Positions 44,761-54,230 of a stretch of DNA of 64,000 nt are shown piece after piece. Source of the DNA: Pseudomonas silvicola. Its GTDB lineage: Bacteria; Pseudomonadota; Gammaproteobacteria; Pseudomonadales; Pseudomonadaceae. Both the position numbers and the translations under genes were made by a program. The stretch is from positions 6,470,501 to 6,534,500 of the forward strand of contig NZ_CP093280.1 of the NCBI RefSeq assembly GCF_026651855.1, written 5' to 3'. The notes under the pieces were generated by a model. The model ran no database searches. It was not told where the DNA came from and saw only the letters and a list, made by a program, of their open reading frames with translations. The stretch's first letter is position 1, and each line of letters starts with the position of its first letter.

Positions 44761-45750
44761 TCACGCGCCCAGGGGGAGCGCCGATGCCTGTGGCAGCAGC
44801 GGTGCCAACGGGTCGTTCAACCAACGCCCCACCAAGGGCCAGACCTCGGCCTGGGCCGGCTTGCTGACCAGCATCTCGACATGGCCGAAGTTGTCGGCGA
44901 AGCCGTGGTCGCGCCCCAACTGCACGAATTGGCGGTGCTCGCCGCCAAAGGCGTCGAACAGCTTGCGGCAGGCCCACGGCGGGTCCTGGTGGTCACCGCT
45001 GGCCGCCACGGCCAGCAGGGGTACCTGCACCTCGGCCAGCCCCGCCCACCAGTCCTGCTTGCCCTCGCCGAAGCGGCCGAACAGGCCATGCCAGCGCATG
45101 GCTTCCAGGGCGAGGCCGATGGGCTCGTCCTCGGGGCCGCGCTTGAGCCGCGAACCGGAAATATGCGCGAAGCGCTTGAGCAACAACCGCGCGCTCCACT
45201 CCACCGGGGGCATTTTCAGCGGCCAGTAGGTGCGGCTGACCTGGCAGCCGAACAGCGCGGCCGAGGCGACATTGTCCTGGGCCAGGTAACCGCCACCCAG
45301 GGCGGCCGCCAGGCTGATGCCACCCAGGGAATGGCCAACCCAATGGGGCGCCTGGCCACTCTGTTCCTGAACGAAGGCACCGATGGCCGGCAGGTCGTAG
45401 CGTGCGTAGTCAGCGACACGGTTCTTGGGGTAAGCCAGGTTGCGCGGCGACAGGCCGTGGCCGCGCATTTCAGGGATCCACACATCGAACCCGGCCCGCG
45501 CCAGCCAGGCGCCCAGGCCGATGCCCCGGGGCGAGACCCAGAACCTGCGGTTGGAAAAACTGCCATGAAGCAGAATGACCGGCACGCCACCGGGCTGCGC
45601 CTGATCGGCCATGCCCAGGCGGGTCACGGCCAGTTCCACGCTGGCATCAGGGCTGTTGGCGGCCTTGATGCGGTATACGTCTTCGCTCAGGTCGCCACGC
45701 CGCTCGGCGCTGAGCAAGGCGACCGGGAAGAGATTGCTGCTGCTTTGCAT
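44761..45750 (-). CDS. Alpha/beta-hydrolase, membrane-associated esterase-like
   Basis: A 329-residue alpha/beta-hydrolase. Oxyanion region PVILLHGSFSNRRFW (about residue 60), nucleophile elbow GHSLGG (about 139), and a late histidine in GRDHGFADNFGHVEM. The cap region is Trp/Arg-rich. Substrate unknown. In P. aeruginosa a similar gene lies between rraA and ppsA, matching the order here. Confidence 0.83.
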   Translation of the reverse strand: MQSSSNLFPVALLSAERRGDLSEDVYRIKAANSPDASVELAVTRLGMADQAQPGGVPVILLHGSFSNRRFWVSPRGIGLGAWLARAGFDVWIPEMRGHGLSPRNLAYPKNRVADYARYDLPAIGAFVQEQSGQAPHWVGHSLGGISLAAALGGGYLAQDNVASAALFGCQVSRTYWPLKMPPVEWSARLLLKRFAHISGSRLKRGPEDEPIGLALEAMRWHGLFGRFGEGKQDWWAGLAEVQVPLLAVAASGDHQDPPWACRKLFDAFGGEHRQFVQLGRDHGFADNFGHVEMLVSKPAQAEVWPLVGRWLNDPLAPLLPQASALPLGA

Positions 45751-45810
45751 AGGGTGCTTTTACAGAAAGGGTTAACAGAAACACATCGGGGTGCAGGATA
45801 CAGAAATGCC

Positions 45811-45874
45811 GTGGGAGCTGGCTTGCCAGCGAGCTTTCGTTCAGTAAAAAGCTCGCTGGCACGCCAGCTCCCAC
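45811..45874. repeat. REPIN-like hairpin, GTGGGAGCTGGC type
   Basis: GTGGGAGCTGGCTTGCCAG and onward to 45837 is answered by its near-perfect inverse at 45848-45874, making a long hairpin with a ten-base centre (TCGTTCAGTA). This is the classical Pseudomonas GTGGGAGC...GCGA REP form. It lies between the hydrolase gene and ppsA. Confidence 0.8.
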
Positions 45875-45876
45875 AG

Positions 45877-45904
45877 AAAAACAGCCCCTGCCAGGCAGGG
45901 GCTG
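45877..45904 (-). terminator. Rho-independent terminator of ppsA
   Basis: The CAGCCCCTGCC-A-GGCAGGGGCTG stem; on the minus strand TTTTT follows. It sits six bases beyond the ppsA stop. Confidence 0.82.
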
Positions 45905-45909
45905 GAAGC

Positions 45910-48285
45910 TTACGCGGCGCCTTGGCCTTCGGCCAGGAAGAACCAGGTCTCCAGTACCGAGTCCGGGTTCAGCGACACGCTTTCGATGCCCTGCTCCATC
46001 AGCCATTTGGCCAGGTCCGGGTGGTCGGAAGGGCCCTGGCCACAGATGCCGATGTACTTGCCGGCCTTGTTGCACGCGGCGATGGCACTGGCCAACAGCT
46101 TCTTGACCGCCGGGTTACGCTCATCGAACAGGTGGGCGATGATGCCCGAATCGCGGTCCAGGCCCAGGGTCAGCTGGGTCATGTCGTTGGAGCCGATGGA
46201 GAAGCCATCGAAGAATTCCAGGAATTCATCGGCCATCAGCGCGTTGGACGGCAGCTCGCACATCATGATCACGCGCAGGCCGTTGACGCCACGGCCCAGG
46301 CCGTTCTCGGCCAGCAGGTCGACCACCTGGCTCGCCTCGCCCAGGGTGCGCACGAACGGCACCATGATCTCGACGTTGGTCAGGCCCATTTCGTTGCGCA
46401 CGCGCTTGAGCGCACGGCATTCAAGCTCGAAGCACTCGCGGAACGACTCGCTGATGTAGCGCGAGGCACCGCGGAAGCCCAGCATCGGGTTCTCTTCTTC
46501 CGGCTCGTAGAGCTTGCCGCCGATCAGGTTGGCGTACTCGTTGGACTTGAAGTCCGACAGGCGCACGATGACCTTTTTCGGCCAGAACGCCGCGGCCAGG
46601 GTACTGATGCCTTCCACCAGCTTGTCGACGTAGAAGTCCACCGGCGCGCTGTAGCCCGCGATGCGCTTGTCGACGCTGTCCTTGATGTCGGCGGGCAGGC
46701 CGTCGTAGTTCAGCAATGCCTTGGGGTGCACGCCGATCATGCGGTTGATGATGAACTCCAGACGCGCCAGGCCGACACCGGCGTTGGGCAACTGGGCGAA
46801 GTCAAAGGCACGGTCCGGGTTGCCGACGTTCATCATGATCTTGAACGGCAGGTCGGGCATGGCGTCCACCGAGTTCTTCTTGATGTCGAAGCCCAGTTCG
46901 CCCTCGAAGATGTACCCGGTGTCCCCTTCGGCGCATGAAACGGTCACGCCCTGGCCATCGACCAGCAGTTGGGTGGCGTTGCCACAACCGACCACGGCCG
47001 GGATGCCCAGCTCGCGCGCAATGATGGCCGCGTGGCAGGTACGCCCGCCGCGGTTGGTGACGATGGCGCTGGCGCGCTTCATCACCGGCTCCCAGTCAGG
47101 GTCGGTCATGTCGGAGACCAGCACGTCGCCAGGCTGCACCTTGTCCATCTCGGACACGTCCTTGATGATGCGGACCTTGCCGGCGCCGATGCGCTGGCCG
47201 ATGGCGCGGCCTTCAACCAGTACGGTGCCCTTCTCCTTGAGCAGGTAGCGCTCCATGACGTTGGCCTGAGAACGGCTTTTCACGGTTTCCGGGCGGGCCT
47301 GCACGATGTACAGCTTGCCGTCGTCCCCGTCCTTGGCCCATTCGATGTCCATCGGGCACTGGTAGTGCTTCTCGATGATCATCGCCTGCTTGGCCAGTTC
47401 ACTGACCTCAGCGTCGGTGAGGCAGAAGCGCGCACGGTCGGCCTTGTCCACATCGACGGTCTGCACCGACTTGCCGGCCTTGGCCTCGGCGCCGTAGATC
47501 ATCTTGATGGCCTTGCTGCCCAGGTTGCGGCGCAGGATTGCCGGGCGACCGGACTCCAGGGTGTGCTTGTGCACGTAGAACTCGTCGGGGTTGACGGCGC
47601 CCTGCACCACGGTTTCACCCAGGCCATAGGCGCCGGTGATAAACACCACGTCACGGAAGCCCGACTCGGTGTCCAGGGTGAACATCACGCCAGCCGTGCC
47701 GGTTTCCGAACGCACCATGCGCTGCACACCGGCCGACAGGGCCACCAGCTTGTGGTCGAAGCCCTGGTGCACACGGTAGGAAATGGCACGGTCGTTGAAC
47801 AGCGACGCAAATACTTCCTTGGCCGCGCGGATGACGTTTTCAACGCCGCGAATGTTCAGGAAGGTCTCCTGCTGGCCGGCGAACGAGGCATCCGGCAGGT
47901 CTTCGGCGGTGGCCGAGGAGCGCACGGCCACGGCGATGTCCGGGTTGCCCTTGGACAGTTCGGCGAAGTGGGTACGGATCTCGGCGTTCAGTTGCTCGGG
48001 GAATTCGGCGTCCATGATCCATTGGCGGATCTGGGCGCCTGTCCTGGCCAGGGCATTGACGTCATCCACGTCCAGGGCGTCGAGCGCCTTGTGGATCTGG
48101 TCGTTGAGACCACTTTGCTCGAGAAAATCGCGGTAAGCCTGAGCCGTAGTGGCGAAGCCACCGGGTACCGATACGCCGGCACCGGCAAGGTTGCTGATCA
48201 TCTCGCCAAGGGATGCGTTCTTGCCCCCCACATGCTCAACATCGTGTTTGCCGAGCTTATCGAGGGAAACTACGTACTCTACCAA
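45910..48285 (-). CDS. ppsA: Phosphoenolpyruvate synthase
   Basis: A 791-residue enzyme converting pyruvate and ATP to PEP, AMP and phosphate. An ATP-grasp domain (1-350, [11 protein letters not shown]), the swivelling domain with the phosphohistidine in [15 protein letters not shown] (about residue 420), and the PEP-binding barrel (from about 480) with [15 protein letters not shown] and a C-terminal GICGQGPSD. The TTG at 48285 has GGAGAG upstream and gives the family's 791 residues; the longer frame from 48396 is Ser/Arg-rich. Divergent from its regulator. Confidence 0.93.
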   Translation of the reverse strand: MVEYVVSLDKLGKHDVEHVGGKNASLGEMISNLAGAGVSVPGGFATTAQAYRDFLEQSGLNDQIHKALDALDVDDVNALARTGAQIRQWIMDAEFPEQLNAEIRTHFAELSKGNPDIAVAVRSSATAEDLPDASFAGQQETFLNIRGVENVIRAAKEVFASLFNDRAISYRVHQGFDHKLVALSAGVQRMVRSETGTAGVMFTLDTESGFRDVVFITGAYGLGETVVQGAVNPDEFYVHKHTLESGRPAILRRNLGSKAIKMIYGAEAKAGKSVQTVDVDKADRARFCLTDAEVSELAKQAMIIEKHYQCPMDIEWAKDGDDGKLYIVQARPETVKSRSQANVMERYLLKEKGTVLVEGRAIGQRIGAGKVRIIKDVSEMDKVQPGDVLVSDMTDPDWEPVMKRASAIVTNRGGRTCHAAIIARELGIPAVVGCGNATQLLVDGQGVTVSCAEGDTGYIFEGELGFDIKKNSVDAMPDLPFKIMMNVGNPDRAFDFAQLPNAGVGLARLEFIINRMIGVHPKALLNYDGLPADIKDSVDKRIAGYSAPVDFYVDKLVEGISTLAAAFWPKKVIVRLSDFKSNEYANLIGGKLYEPEEENPMLGFRGASRYISESFRECFELECRALKRVRNEMGLTNVEIMVPFVRTLGEASQVVDLLAENGLGRGVNGLRVIMMCELPSNALMADEFLEFFDGFSIGSNDMTQLTLGLDRDSGIIAHLFDERNPAVKKLLASAIAACNKAGKYIGICGQGPSDHPDLAKWLMEQGIESVSLNPDSVLETWFFLAEGQGAA

Positions 48286-48461
48286 GGTGATCTCTCCACT
48301 GACGTTGTTGGAATAGCTCAGGGTGCTGCGGCTGCCGTTGAAGGCGCGTGAGCGACCATGGCCTGGACCTGGAAAATAAGTGAGAATGCCAGACACTCAG
48401 GGCCGGCAAATCGGGCCTATCATATCCAAGAATCGTCACCAGCTTAAGGCCCAGGGCGCAA

Positions 48462-49280
48462 ATGAAACGATCTGCTTTCTTTATTTCCGACGGCACCGGT
48501 ATCACCGCCGAGACACTGGGCCAGAGCCTCCTGGCACAATTTGAAAACATTACGTTCAACAAGTTCACGCGCCCCTACATCGACAGCGTAGACAAAGCGC
48601 GCAACATGGTTCGCCAAATAAACGATTCAGCCGAGCGAGATGGCGTACGTCCGATCATTTTCGACACTATCGTGAACCAGGACATTCGTGAAATCCTGGC
48701 CACTTCCAATGGTTTCATGATCGATATATTTTCCACCTTCCTGGCGCCGCTTGAGCAGGAACTGAGTGCCCACTCGTCGTATTCGGTGGGCAAGTCCCAC
48801 TCCATCGGGCACAACTCCAACTACATGGAGCGTATCGAGGCGGTGAATTTCGCCCTGGACAACGACGACGGCGCCCGTACCCACTATTACGACAAGGCCG
48901 ACCTGATTCTGGTCGGTGTTTCCCGTTGCGGCAAGACGCCCACCTGCCTGTACATGGCCATGCAGTTCGGCATCCGCGCGGCCAATTACCCGCTGACCGA
49001 GGACGACATGGAGCGCCTGGAGCTGCCCGCGGCCCTCAAGGCCCACCGGCAAAAGCTGTTCGGCCTGACCATCGACCCCGACCGGCTGACCGCCATCCGC
49101 CATGAGCGCAAGCCCAACAGCCGCTATTCCAGCTTCGCCCAGTGCGAATTCGAGGTGCGCGAAGTGGAGAACCTGTTCCGCCGCGAAAACATCCCCAACA
49201 TCAATTCCACACACTTTTCCGTGGAAGAAATATCGGCCAAGATCCTGGTGGAAAAAGGCGTCGAGCGCCGCTTCAAATAG
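48462..49280 (+). CDS. ppsR: PEP synthase regulatory protein (DUF299 kinase/pyrophosphorylase)
   Basis: A 272-residue protein with [15 protein letters not shown] at the N terminus and a P-loop-like [10 protein letters not shown] (about residue 152). It inactivates PEP synthase by ADP-dependent phosphorylation of a threonine next to the catalytic histidine and reverses it with phosphate. It is divergent from ppsA across 176 bases, the usual arrangement. A weak SD precedes the ATG. Confidence 0.9.
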   Translation: MKRSAFFISDGTGITAETLGQSLLAQFENITFNKFTRPYIDSVDKARNMVRQINDSAERDGVRPIIFDTIVNQDIREILATSNGFMIDIFSTFLAPLEQELSAHSSYSVGKSHSIGHNSNYMERIEAVNFALDNDDGARTHYYDKADLILVGVSRCGKTPTCLYMAMQFGIRAANYPLTEDDMERLELPAALKAHRQKLFGLTIDPDRLTAIRHERKPNSRYSSFAQCEFEVREVENLFRRENIPNINSTHFSVEEISAKILVEKGVERRFK

Positions 49281-49301
49281 CGCAACCCGGCCCCACGCGG
49301 G

Positions 49302-50786
49302 CTAAGGCACGAACAGGTCGATAAACCGTTGCACCGCCATTTCCTCCAGCCGGTCCTGGTCCCGGCACGCTTCCAGAATCTTCAGGCAACGCTGCCCCAC
49401 GAAACGGGTCGCCAGGTGGGTGCGGAACTTGTCCAGCAACAGCGGCATGCCCTCCCCCCGCCGGCGCCGATGGCCGATGGGGAAATGCACCTCGACCTTC
49501 TCGGTGCTGCTGCCATCGCGGTAGAACACCTGCACGGCATTGGCAATGGACCGCTTGTCCGGCTCCAGGTATTCACGGCTGTACACCGGGTTTTCGACGA
49601 TCTGCATCTTGTCGCGCAACTGGTCGATGATCGGGTGGGCGGCATGAAAGGCGTCTTCGTACTGCTCGGCCACCAAGGTACCGAACGCCAGGGGCACGGC
49701 GACCATGTATTGCAGGCAATGGTCGCGGTCGGCGGCGTTCGCCAGCGGCCCGACCTTGGAAATGATGCGGATCGCCGATTCATGGGTGGTAATGACAATG
49801 CGGTCGATCTCGCTCAGCCGGCCTCGCACCTGCGGGTGCAGGGCCACCGCGGCCTCGCACGCGGTCTGCGCATGGAACTCAGCAGGAAAACTGATCTTGA
49901 ACAGCACGTTTTCCATCACGTAGCTGCCCAGGGGCCGCGCCAGGCGCAGGTGCCGGTCGCCTTCGGGCTTCAGGGCCAGGTCCTTGCTGGTGTGGCTGAA
50001 CAGTACATCGTTGAACCCCCACTGCGCCGCTCCCAGCACCCCGGGAATGCCCATTTCGCCGCGCAGGGCGATGTCTGCCAGGCGCACCCCACGGCTGCTG
50101 GCATCGCCTGCCGCCCAGGACTTGCGCGAGCCGGCATTGGGCGCGTGGCGGTAAGTGCGCAGGGCCTGGCCATCCACGAAGGCGTGGGACAAGGCCGACA
50201 GCAACTGGTCGCGGCTGGCCCCCATCAACCAGGCGCTGACCGCGGTGCTGGCGACCTTGACCAGCAGCACATGATCGAGGCCCACGCGGTTGAAGGCATT
50301 CTCCAGCGCCAGCACACCCTGGATCTCATGCGCCATGATCATGGCTTCCAGCACCCGGCGCATCAGCAGCGGGGGCTCGCCTTCGGCCACACGACGCTGT
50401 GACAGGTGGTCGGCCACCGCCAGGATGGCCCCCAGGTTGTCCGAGGGATGCCCCCACTCCGCCGCCAGCCAGGTGTCGTTGTAATCCAGCCAACGCACGA
50501 TGCAGCCGATGTCCCAGGCCGCCTTGACCGGGTCCAGGCGCCAGGCCGTGCCCGGCACCCGCGCACCGTTTGGCACCACCGTGCCCTCCACCAGCGGCCC
50601 CAGGTGCTTGGTGCATTCGGGAAAGCGCAGGGCCAGCAGGCCGCAGCCCAGGGTATCAATCAGGCAGTAGCGGGCCGTGACCAGCGCGTCGGCAGAGTCG
50701 ACGGCATACCCCAGCACGTAGTCGGCAATGTCCTGCAACAAAGGCTCGTAATCGGGGCGATTGTTGCTGTCGGCGTTGAGACTCAT
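49302..50786 (-). CDS. prpD: 2-methylcitrate dehydratase PrpD-type protein, isolated
   Basis: A 494-residue MmgE/PrpD-family protein with [42 protein letters not shown] (about residue 104), [19 protein letters not shown] and [18 protein letters not shown], all typical of PrpD of the methylcitrate cycle. It converts 2-methylcitrate to 2-methyl-cis-aconitate during propionate use. No prpB, prpC, acnD or prpF is nearby. It may be a functional second copy, or act on another substrate. Confidence 0.85.
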   Translation of the reverse strand: MSLNADSNNRPDYEPLLQDIADYVLGYAVDSADALVTARYCLIDTLGCGLLALRFPECTKHLGPLVEGTVVPNGARVPGTAWRLDPVKAAWDIGCIVRWLDYNDTWLAAEWGHPSDNLGAILAVADHLSQRRVAEGEPPLLMRRVLEAMIMAHEIQGVLALENAFNRVGLDHVLLVKVASTAVSAWLMGASRDQLLSALSHAFVDGQALRTYRHAPNAGSRKSWAAGDASSRGVRLADIALRGEMGIPGVLGAAQWGFNDVLFSHTSKDLALKPEGDRHLRLARPLGSYVMENVLFKISFPAEFHAQTACEAAVALHPQVRGRLSEIDRIVITTHESAIRIISKVGPLANAADRDHCLQYMVAVPLAFGTLVAEQYEDAFHAAHPIIDQLRDKMQIVENPVYSREYLEPDKRSIANAVQVFYRDGSSTEKVEVHFPIGHRRRRGEGMPLLLDKFRTHLATRFVGQRCLKILEACRDQDRLEEMAVQRFIDLFVP

Positions 50787-50864
50787 GGGTGTACTCCTGG
50801 GCGATCAACCTGATCGTATCGGGGCCCGCGCTTTCCTGGCGCGCAGTGCCTGGGACGCGGCCTC

Positions 50865-50878
50865 GCAGCCGCGGCTAC
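50865..50878. repeat. GCAGCCGCGGCTAC palindromic motif
   Basis: A GC-rich imperfect palindrome in the gap between the prpD and protease genes. The complement of a sister motif (one base different) is at 56491-56504. It follows a GACGCGGCC element shared with the GCAGCGGACC repeats. Confidence 0.45.
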
Positions 50879-51054
50879 GGGTCGAGCTGCCACGAAAGCG
50901 CGTCGGCGGCTCACCACAGCCTAGTAAAAACCCCACCCCACGCAACCTTCCGCCTCGGCGCCGGTCAACATTGCGCCCCGCCCCCTGCGGTGGCGTCATA
51001 AAACCATCATGCTAGAATGCGCGGCCCGCCATGTGGGGCCAACCACCGGGAACC

Positions 51055-51591
51055 ATGACCATCAAGCCACTGCATAGCCTTTTCTGCCTGTTTTTCGTGC
51101 CGGGCCTGGCCACGGCCGCGGAAAAGACCACCTACGGCCTCAACGAATACGCCCGCCTGGACGACATCGACCTGCAAGTGGCGGCCAAGCTCGACACCGG
51201 CGCCAAGACCGCCTCACTCAGCGCTCGCGACATCAAGCGCTTCAAGCGCAATGGCGAGCACTGGGTGCGTTTCTACCTGGCCATCGACTCGGCCCACAGC
51301 CACCCCATCGAACGCCCGCTGGCCCGCGTCAGCCATATCAAGCGCCGGGCCGGCGACTATGACCCCGAGCAGGGCGAGCATTACACCGCCCGCCCGGTGA
51401 TCAACCTGGACGTGTGCATGGGCACCGAGCTGCGCGCCATCGAAGTCAACCTGACCGACCGCAGCGCCTTTCAGTACCCGCTGCTGATCGGCAGCGATGC
51501 GCTCCGGCATTTCAACGCCCTGGTCGACCCCAGTCTAAAATACGCAGCCGGCAAGCCTGCCTGCAGCAACGACGCTCATACCGCAGAGTAA
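51055..51591 (+). CDS. Periplasmic retropepsin-like aspartic protease, RimK-associated type
   Basis: A 178-residue protein with a signal peptide (cleavage after LATAA, about residue 22). The fold is PF05618-like with the aspartyl-protease motif KLDTGAKTASLSA (Asp47) and a later GSDALRHFN. Members were annotated as ATP-dependent zinc proteases but look like single-domain retropepsins that would dimerise. It is the first gene of a three-gene operon (next start six bases after its stop) with a transglutaminase-like 7TM protein and an ATP-grasp ligase. GGGA lies four bases before ATG 51055. Confidence 0.83.
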   Translation: MTIKPLHSLFCLFFVPGLATAAEKTTYGLNEYARLDDIDLQVAAKLDTGAKTASLSARDIKRFKRNGEHWVRFYLAIDSAHSHPIERPLARVSHIKRRAGDYDPEQGEHYTARPVINLDVCMGTELRAIEVNLTDRSAFQYPLLIGSDALRHFNALVDPSLKYAAGKPACSNDAHTAE

Positions 51592-51596
51592 CCCGA

Positions 51597-53129
51597 ATGC
51601 GCTCGCTTACCCTCCACCTGAAAGTCCTCATCGCCGTCCTGGTCACCCTGGGCCTGGCGATCACGGCCTATCAGATTTTCGTGCTCGGCATTCCCATGAC
51701 CGAAGACGAGACCGACGACCTGTGGAATATCGACGCCAAGGTCGAGTTCGTCGCCAGCACCAAGGACCCGGTCAAGATCCAGATGTTCGTGCCGCCGCTG
51801 ACGCGCGACTTCGTCAGCCTCAACGAAAGCTTCATTTCCAACAATTACGGAGTGAACGTCAACCGGGTGGACGGCAACCGCAAGGTCACCTGGTCGGCGC
51901 GCCGGGCCAGCGGTAACCAGACCCTGTACTACCGCCTGGTGCTGACCAAGCGCTACAGCAGCGAAAAACCCAAGGTCAAGGGTCCGACCTTCCGTGACAG
52001 CATGGCCATCGAAGGCCCGGAAAAGATTGCCGCCGAGGCGCTGCTGGCACCCATTCGCCAGCATTCGGCCGACGTCGAGACCTTCGTCAGCGAAACCATC
52101 AAGCGGGTCAACAACCTCAGCGACGACAACGTCAAGCTGCTGCTGGCCGGTGACCCTTCCACCCCGCACAAAGCGGCCATCGTCGACCTGCTGCTGTCCA
52201 TCGCCCATGTGCCCCTTGAGAAAGTGCACACCATTCGCCTGGTGGCGGACCAGCCCCAGACCCCGGAGCTGTGGCTGCGCAGCTTCAACGGCAGCCAGTG
52301 GCTGTACTTCAACCCCGACACGGGCGAGCAGGGCCTGCCCAGCGACCGCCTGCTGTGGTGGACCGGCGATGAAAACCTGATCAGCGTGGAGGGTGGCAAA
52401 AAGGCCCTGGTGACGTTCACGCTGAACAACAGCGAGATGAACGCCATTCGCCTGGCCAAGCTGACGGACGAGAACACCGACGCCGACTTCCTCGAATATT
52501 CGCTGTACAGCCTGCCACTGCAGACCCAGCAGACCTTCATGATCATGGTGATGATCCCCATCGGCGTGCTGGTGATCCTGATCCTGCGCAACCTGATCGG
52601 CCTGCAGACCCTGGGCACCTTTACCCCGGTATTGATCGCCCTGGCCTTCCGCGAGACCCAGCTGGGCTTTGGCATCGCCCTGTTCACGGTGATCACGGCG
52701 CTGGGCCTGACCCTGCGCTCCTACCTCGAGCACCTGAAACTGCAGATGCTGCCGCGCCTGTCGGTGGTACTGACGTTCGTGGTGGTGCTGATCGCCGCCA
52801 TCAGCCTGTTCAGCCACAAACTGGGGCTTGAACGCGGCCTGTCGGTGGCGCTGTTCCCCATGGTGATCCTGACCATGACCATCGAGCGCCTGTCCATCAC
52901 CTGGGAAGAGCGCGGCGCCAGCCATGCCATGAAAGTGGCCATCGGCACCCTGTTCGCCGCGTCCCTGGCGCACCTGCTGATGACCGTGCCGGACCTGGTG
53001 TACTTCGTCTTCACCTTCCCGGCCATTCTGCTGATCATGGTGGGGTTCATGCTGGCCATGGGGCGCTACCGCGGCTACCGCCTGACCGAATTGCTGCGCT
53101 TTCGCGCATTCCTCAAGGCGGACAGCTGA
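51597..53129 (+). CDS. Inactive transglutaminase-like, 7TM protein (UUP1 type)
   Basis: A 510-residue protein. One N-terminal TM (about 8-30), a large periplasmic region (about 31-300) with a transglutaminase-like fold but no clear Cys-His-Asp triad, then about seven TM helices (from about 310) ending in a basic tail. It has no recognised catalytic residues, so it probably binds or presents a peptide or lipid to its operon partners. ATG 51597 follows the protease stop by five bases, and the ligase start follows with zero spacing. Confidence 0.82.
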   Translation: MRSLTLHLKVLIAVLVTLGLAITAYQIFVLGIPMTEDETDDLWNIDAKVEFVASTKDPVKIQMFVPPLTRDFVSLNESFISNNYGVNVNRVDGNRKVTWSARRASGNQTLYYRLVLTKRYSSEKPKVKGPTFRDSMAIEGPEKIAAEALLAPIRQHSADVETFVSETIKRVNNLSDDNVKLLLAGDPSTPHKAAIVDLLLSIAHVPLEKVHTIRLVADQPQTPELWLRSFNGSQWLYFNPDTGEQGLPSDRLLWWTGDENLISVEGGKKALVTFTLNNSEMNAIRLAKLTDENTDADFLEYSLYSLPLQTQQTFMIMVMIPIGVLVILILRNLIGLQTLGTFTPVLIALAFRETQLGFGIALFTVITALGLTLRSYLEHLKLQMLPRLSVVLTFVVVLIAAISLFSHKLGLERGLSVALFPMVILTMTIERLSITWEERGASHAMKVAIGTLFAASLAHLLMTVPDLVYFVFTFPAILLIMVGFMLAMGRYRGYRLTELLRFRAFLKADS

Positions 53130-54110
53130 ATGTTCGGCCTGGTCAAGACCTGGAAGGCCCTGCAGGCGCGGGGCATCATGGGCATCAACCGGCGCAACGC
53201 CGACTACGTGCTCAAGTACAACAAGCGCAGCCTGTACCCCATCGTCGATGACAAGATCATCACCAAGGAGCGGGCCATCGCCGCTGGCATCCATGTGCCG
53301 GAAATGTACGGGGTGATTTCCACCGAGAAAGAAATCGCCGGGCTCAAAGGCATCATCGGCGGGCGCAGCGACTTCGTCATCAAGCCGGCCCAGGGCGCGG
53401 GCGGTGACGGCATCCTGGTGGTGGCCGACCGTTTCGAGGACCGCTACCGCACGGTGTCGGGGCGCCTGATCAGCCACGACGAGATCGAGCATCAGATTTC
53501 CAGCATCCTCACCGGCCTGTATTCCCTGGGTGGCCACCGTGACCGCGCCCTGATCGAGTACCGCGTCACCCCGGACCAGATCTTTCGCAGCATCAGCTAT
53601 GAAGGCGTGCCGGATATCCGCATCATCGTATTGATGGGCTACCCGGTGATGGCCATGCTGCGCCTGCCCACCCGCCAGTCCAACGGCAAGGCCAACCTGC
53701 ACCAGGGGGCCATTGGCGTGGGCGTGGACCTGGCCACCGGCGTGACCTTGCGCGGCACCTGGCTGAACACCATCATCAGCAAGCACCCCGACACCACCAA
53801 CGCGGTGGACGGCGTGCAACTGCCCAACTGGGACGGCTTCATGAAGCTGGCCGCCGGTTGCTTCGAGCTGTGCGGCCTGGGCTACATCGGGGTGGACATG
53901 GTGCTGGACCAGGAAAAGGGCCCGCTGATCCTGGAACTCAACGCCCGCCCGGGGCTGAACATCCAGATCGCCAATGATTGCGGCCTGACGCACCGTACCC
54001 AGGCCGTGGAAGCACGGCTGGCGGAGCTGGCCAGCGAAAGCCGGGTTGAAACCCCCGAAGAGCGTGTGCGCTTTACCCAAGGATTGTTCGGGCATGTGCC
54101 CACGGCATAA
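53130..54110 (+). CDS. ATP-grasp alpha-L-glutamate ligase-like protein
   Basis: A 326-residue cytoplasmic ATP-grasp enzyme (PF14397-like): FVIKPAQGAGGDGILVVADR is the phosphate-binding loop, LILELNARPGLNIQIAN the metal-binding strand. Relatives of RimK add glutamates or other amino acids to a peptide or protein. The start is immediately after the preceding stop (TGAATG), so translation is coupled. Together with the protease and transglutaminase-like protein it suggests a peptide-ligation and trimming system of unknown target. Confidence 0.85.
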   Translation: MFGLVKTWKALQARGIMGINRRNADYVLKYNKRSLYPIVDDKIITKERAIAAGIHVPEMYGVISTEKEIAGLKGIIGGRSDFVIKPAQGAGGDGILVVADRFEDRYRTVSGRLISHDEIEHQISSILTGLYSLGGHRDRALIEYRVTPDQIFRSISYEGVPDIRIIVLMGYPVMAMLRLPTRQSNGKANLHQGAIGVGVDLATGVTLRGTWLNTIISKHPDTTNAVDGVQLPNWDGFMKLAAGCFELCGLGYIGVDMVLDQEKGPLILELNARPGLNIQIANDCGLTHRTQAVEARLAELASESRVETPEERVRFTQGLFGHVPTA

Positions 54111-54126
54111 AACTGTCTCGCCCTGT

Positions 54127-54153
54127 GTGGGACCGGGCGAAGCGCGGTCCCAC
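54127..54153. repeat. Single REP hairpin, GTGGGACCG type
   Basis: GTGGGACCG and its inverse CGGTCCCAC flank a nine-base centre. It is a shortened member of the family at 33085-33260, placed between the ligase gene and pabB. Confidence 0.65.
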
Positions 54154-54230
54154 GGGTAGCTGCCGCTACACAGTTTGTGACGACAGGACTACAATCGCCC
54201 TCCTCGCCTGCTTGGTGTCGTATCAGCCAC

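Noticed and set aside
51576-54095. Minus-strand ORF of 839 residues across the transglutaminase/ligase operon
   Set aside because: Gln/His/Ala-rich translation, antisense to coupled genes with clear motifs.
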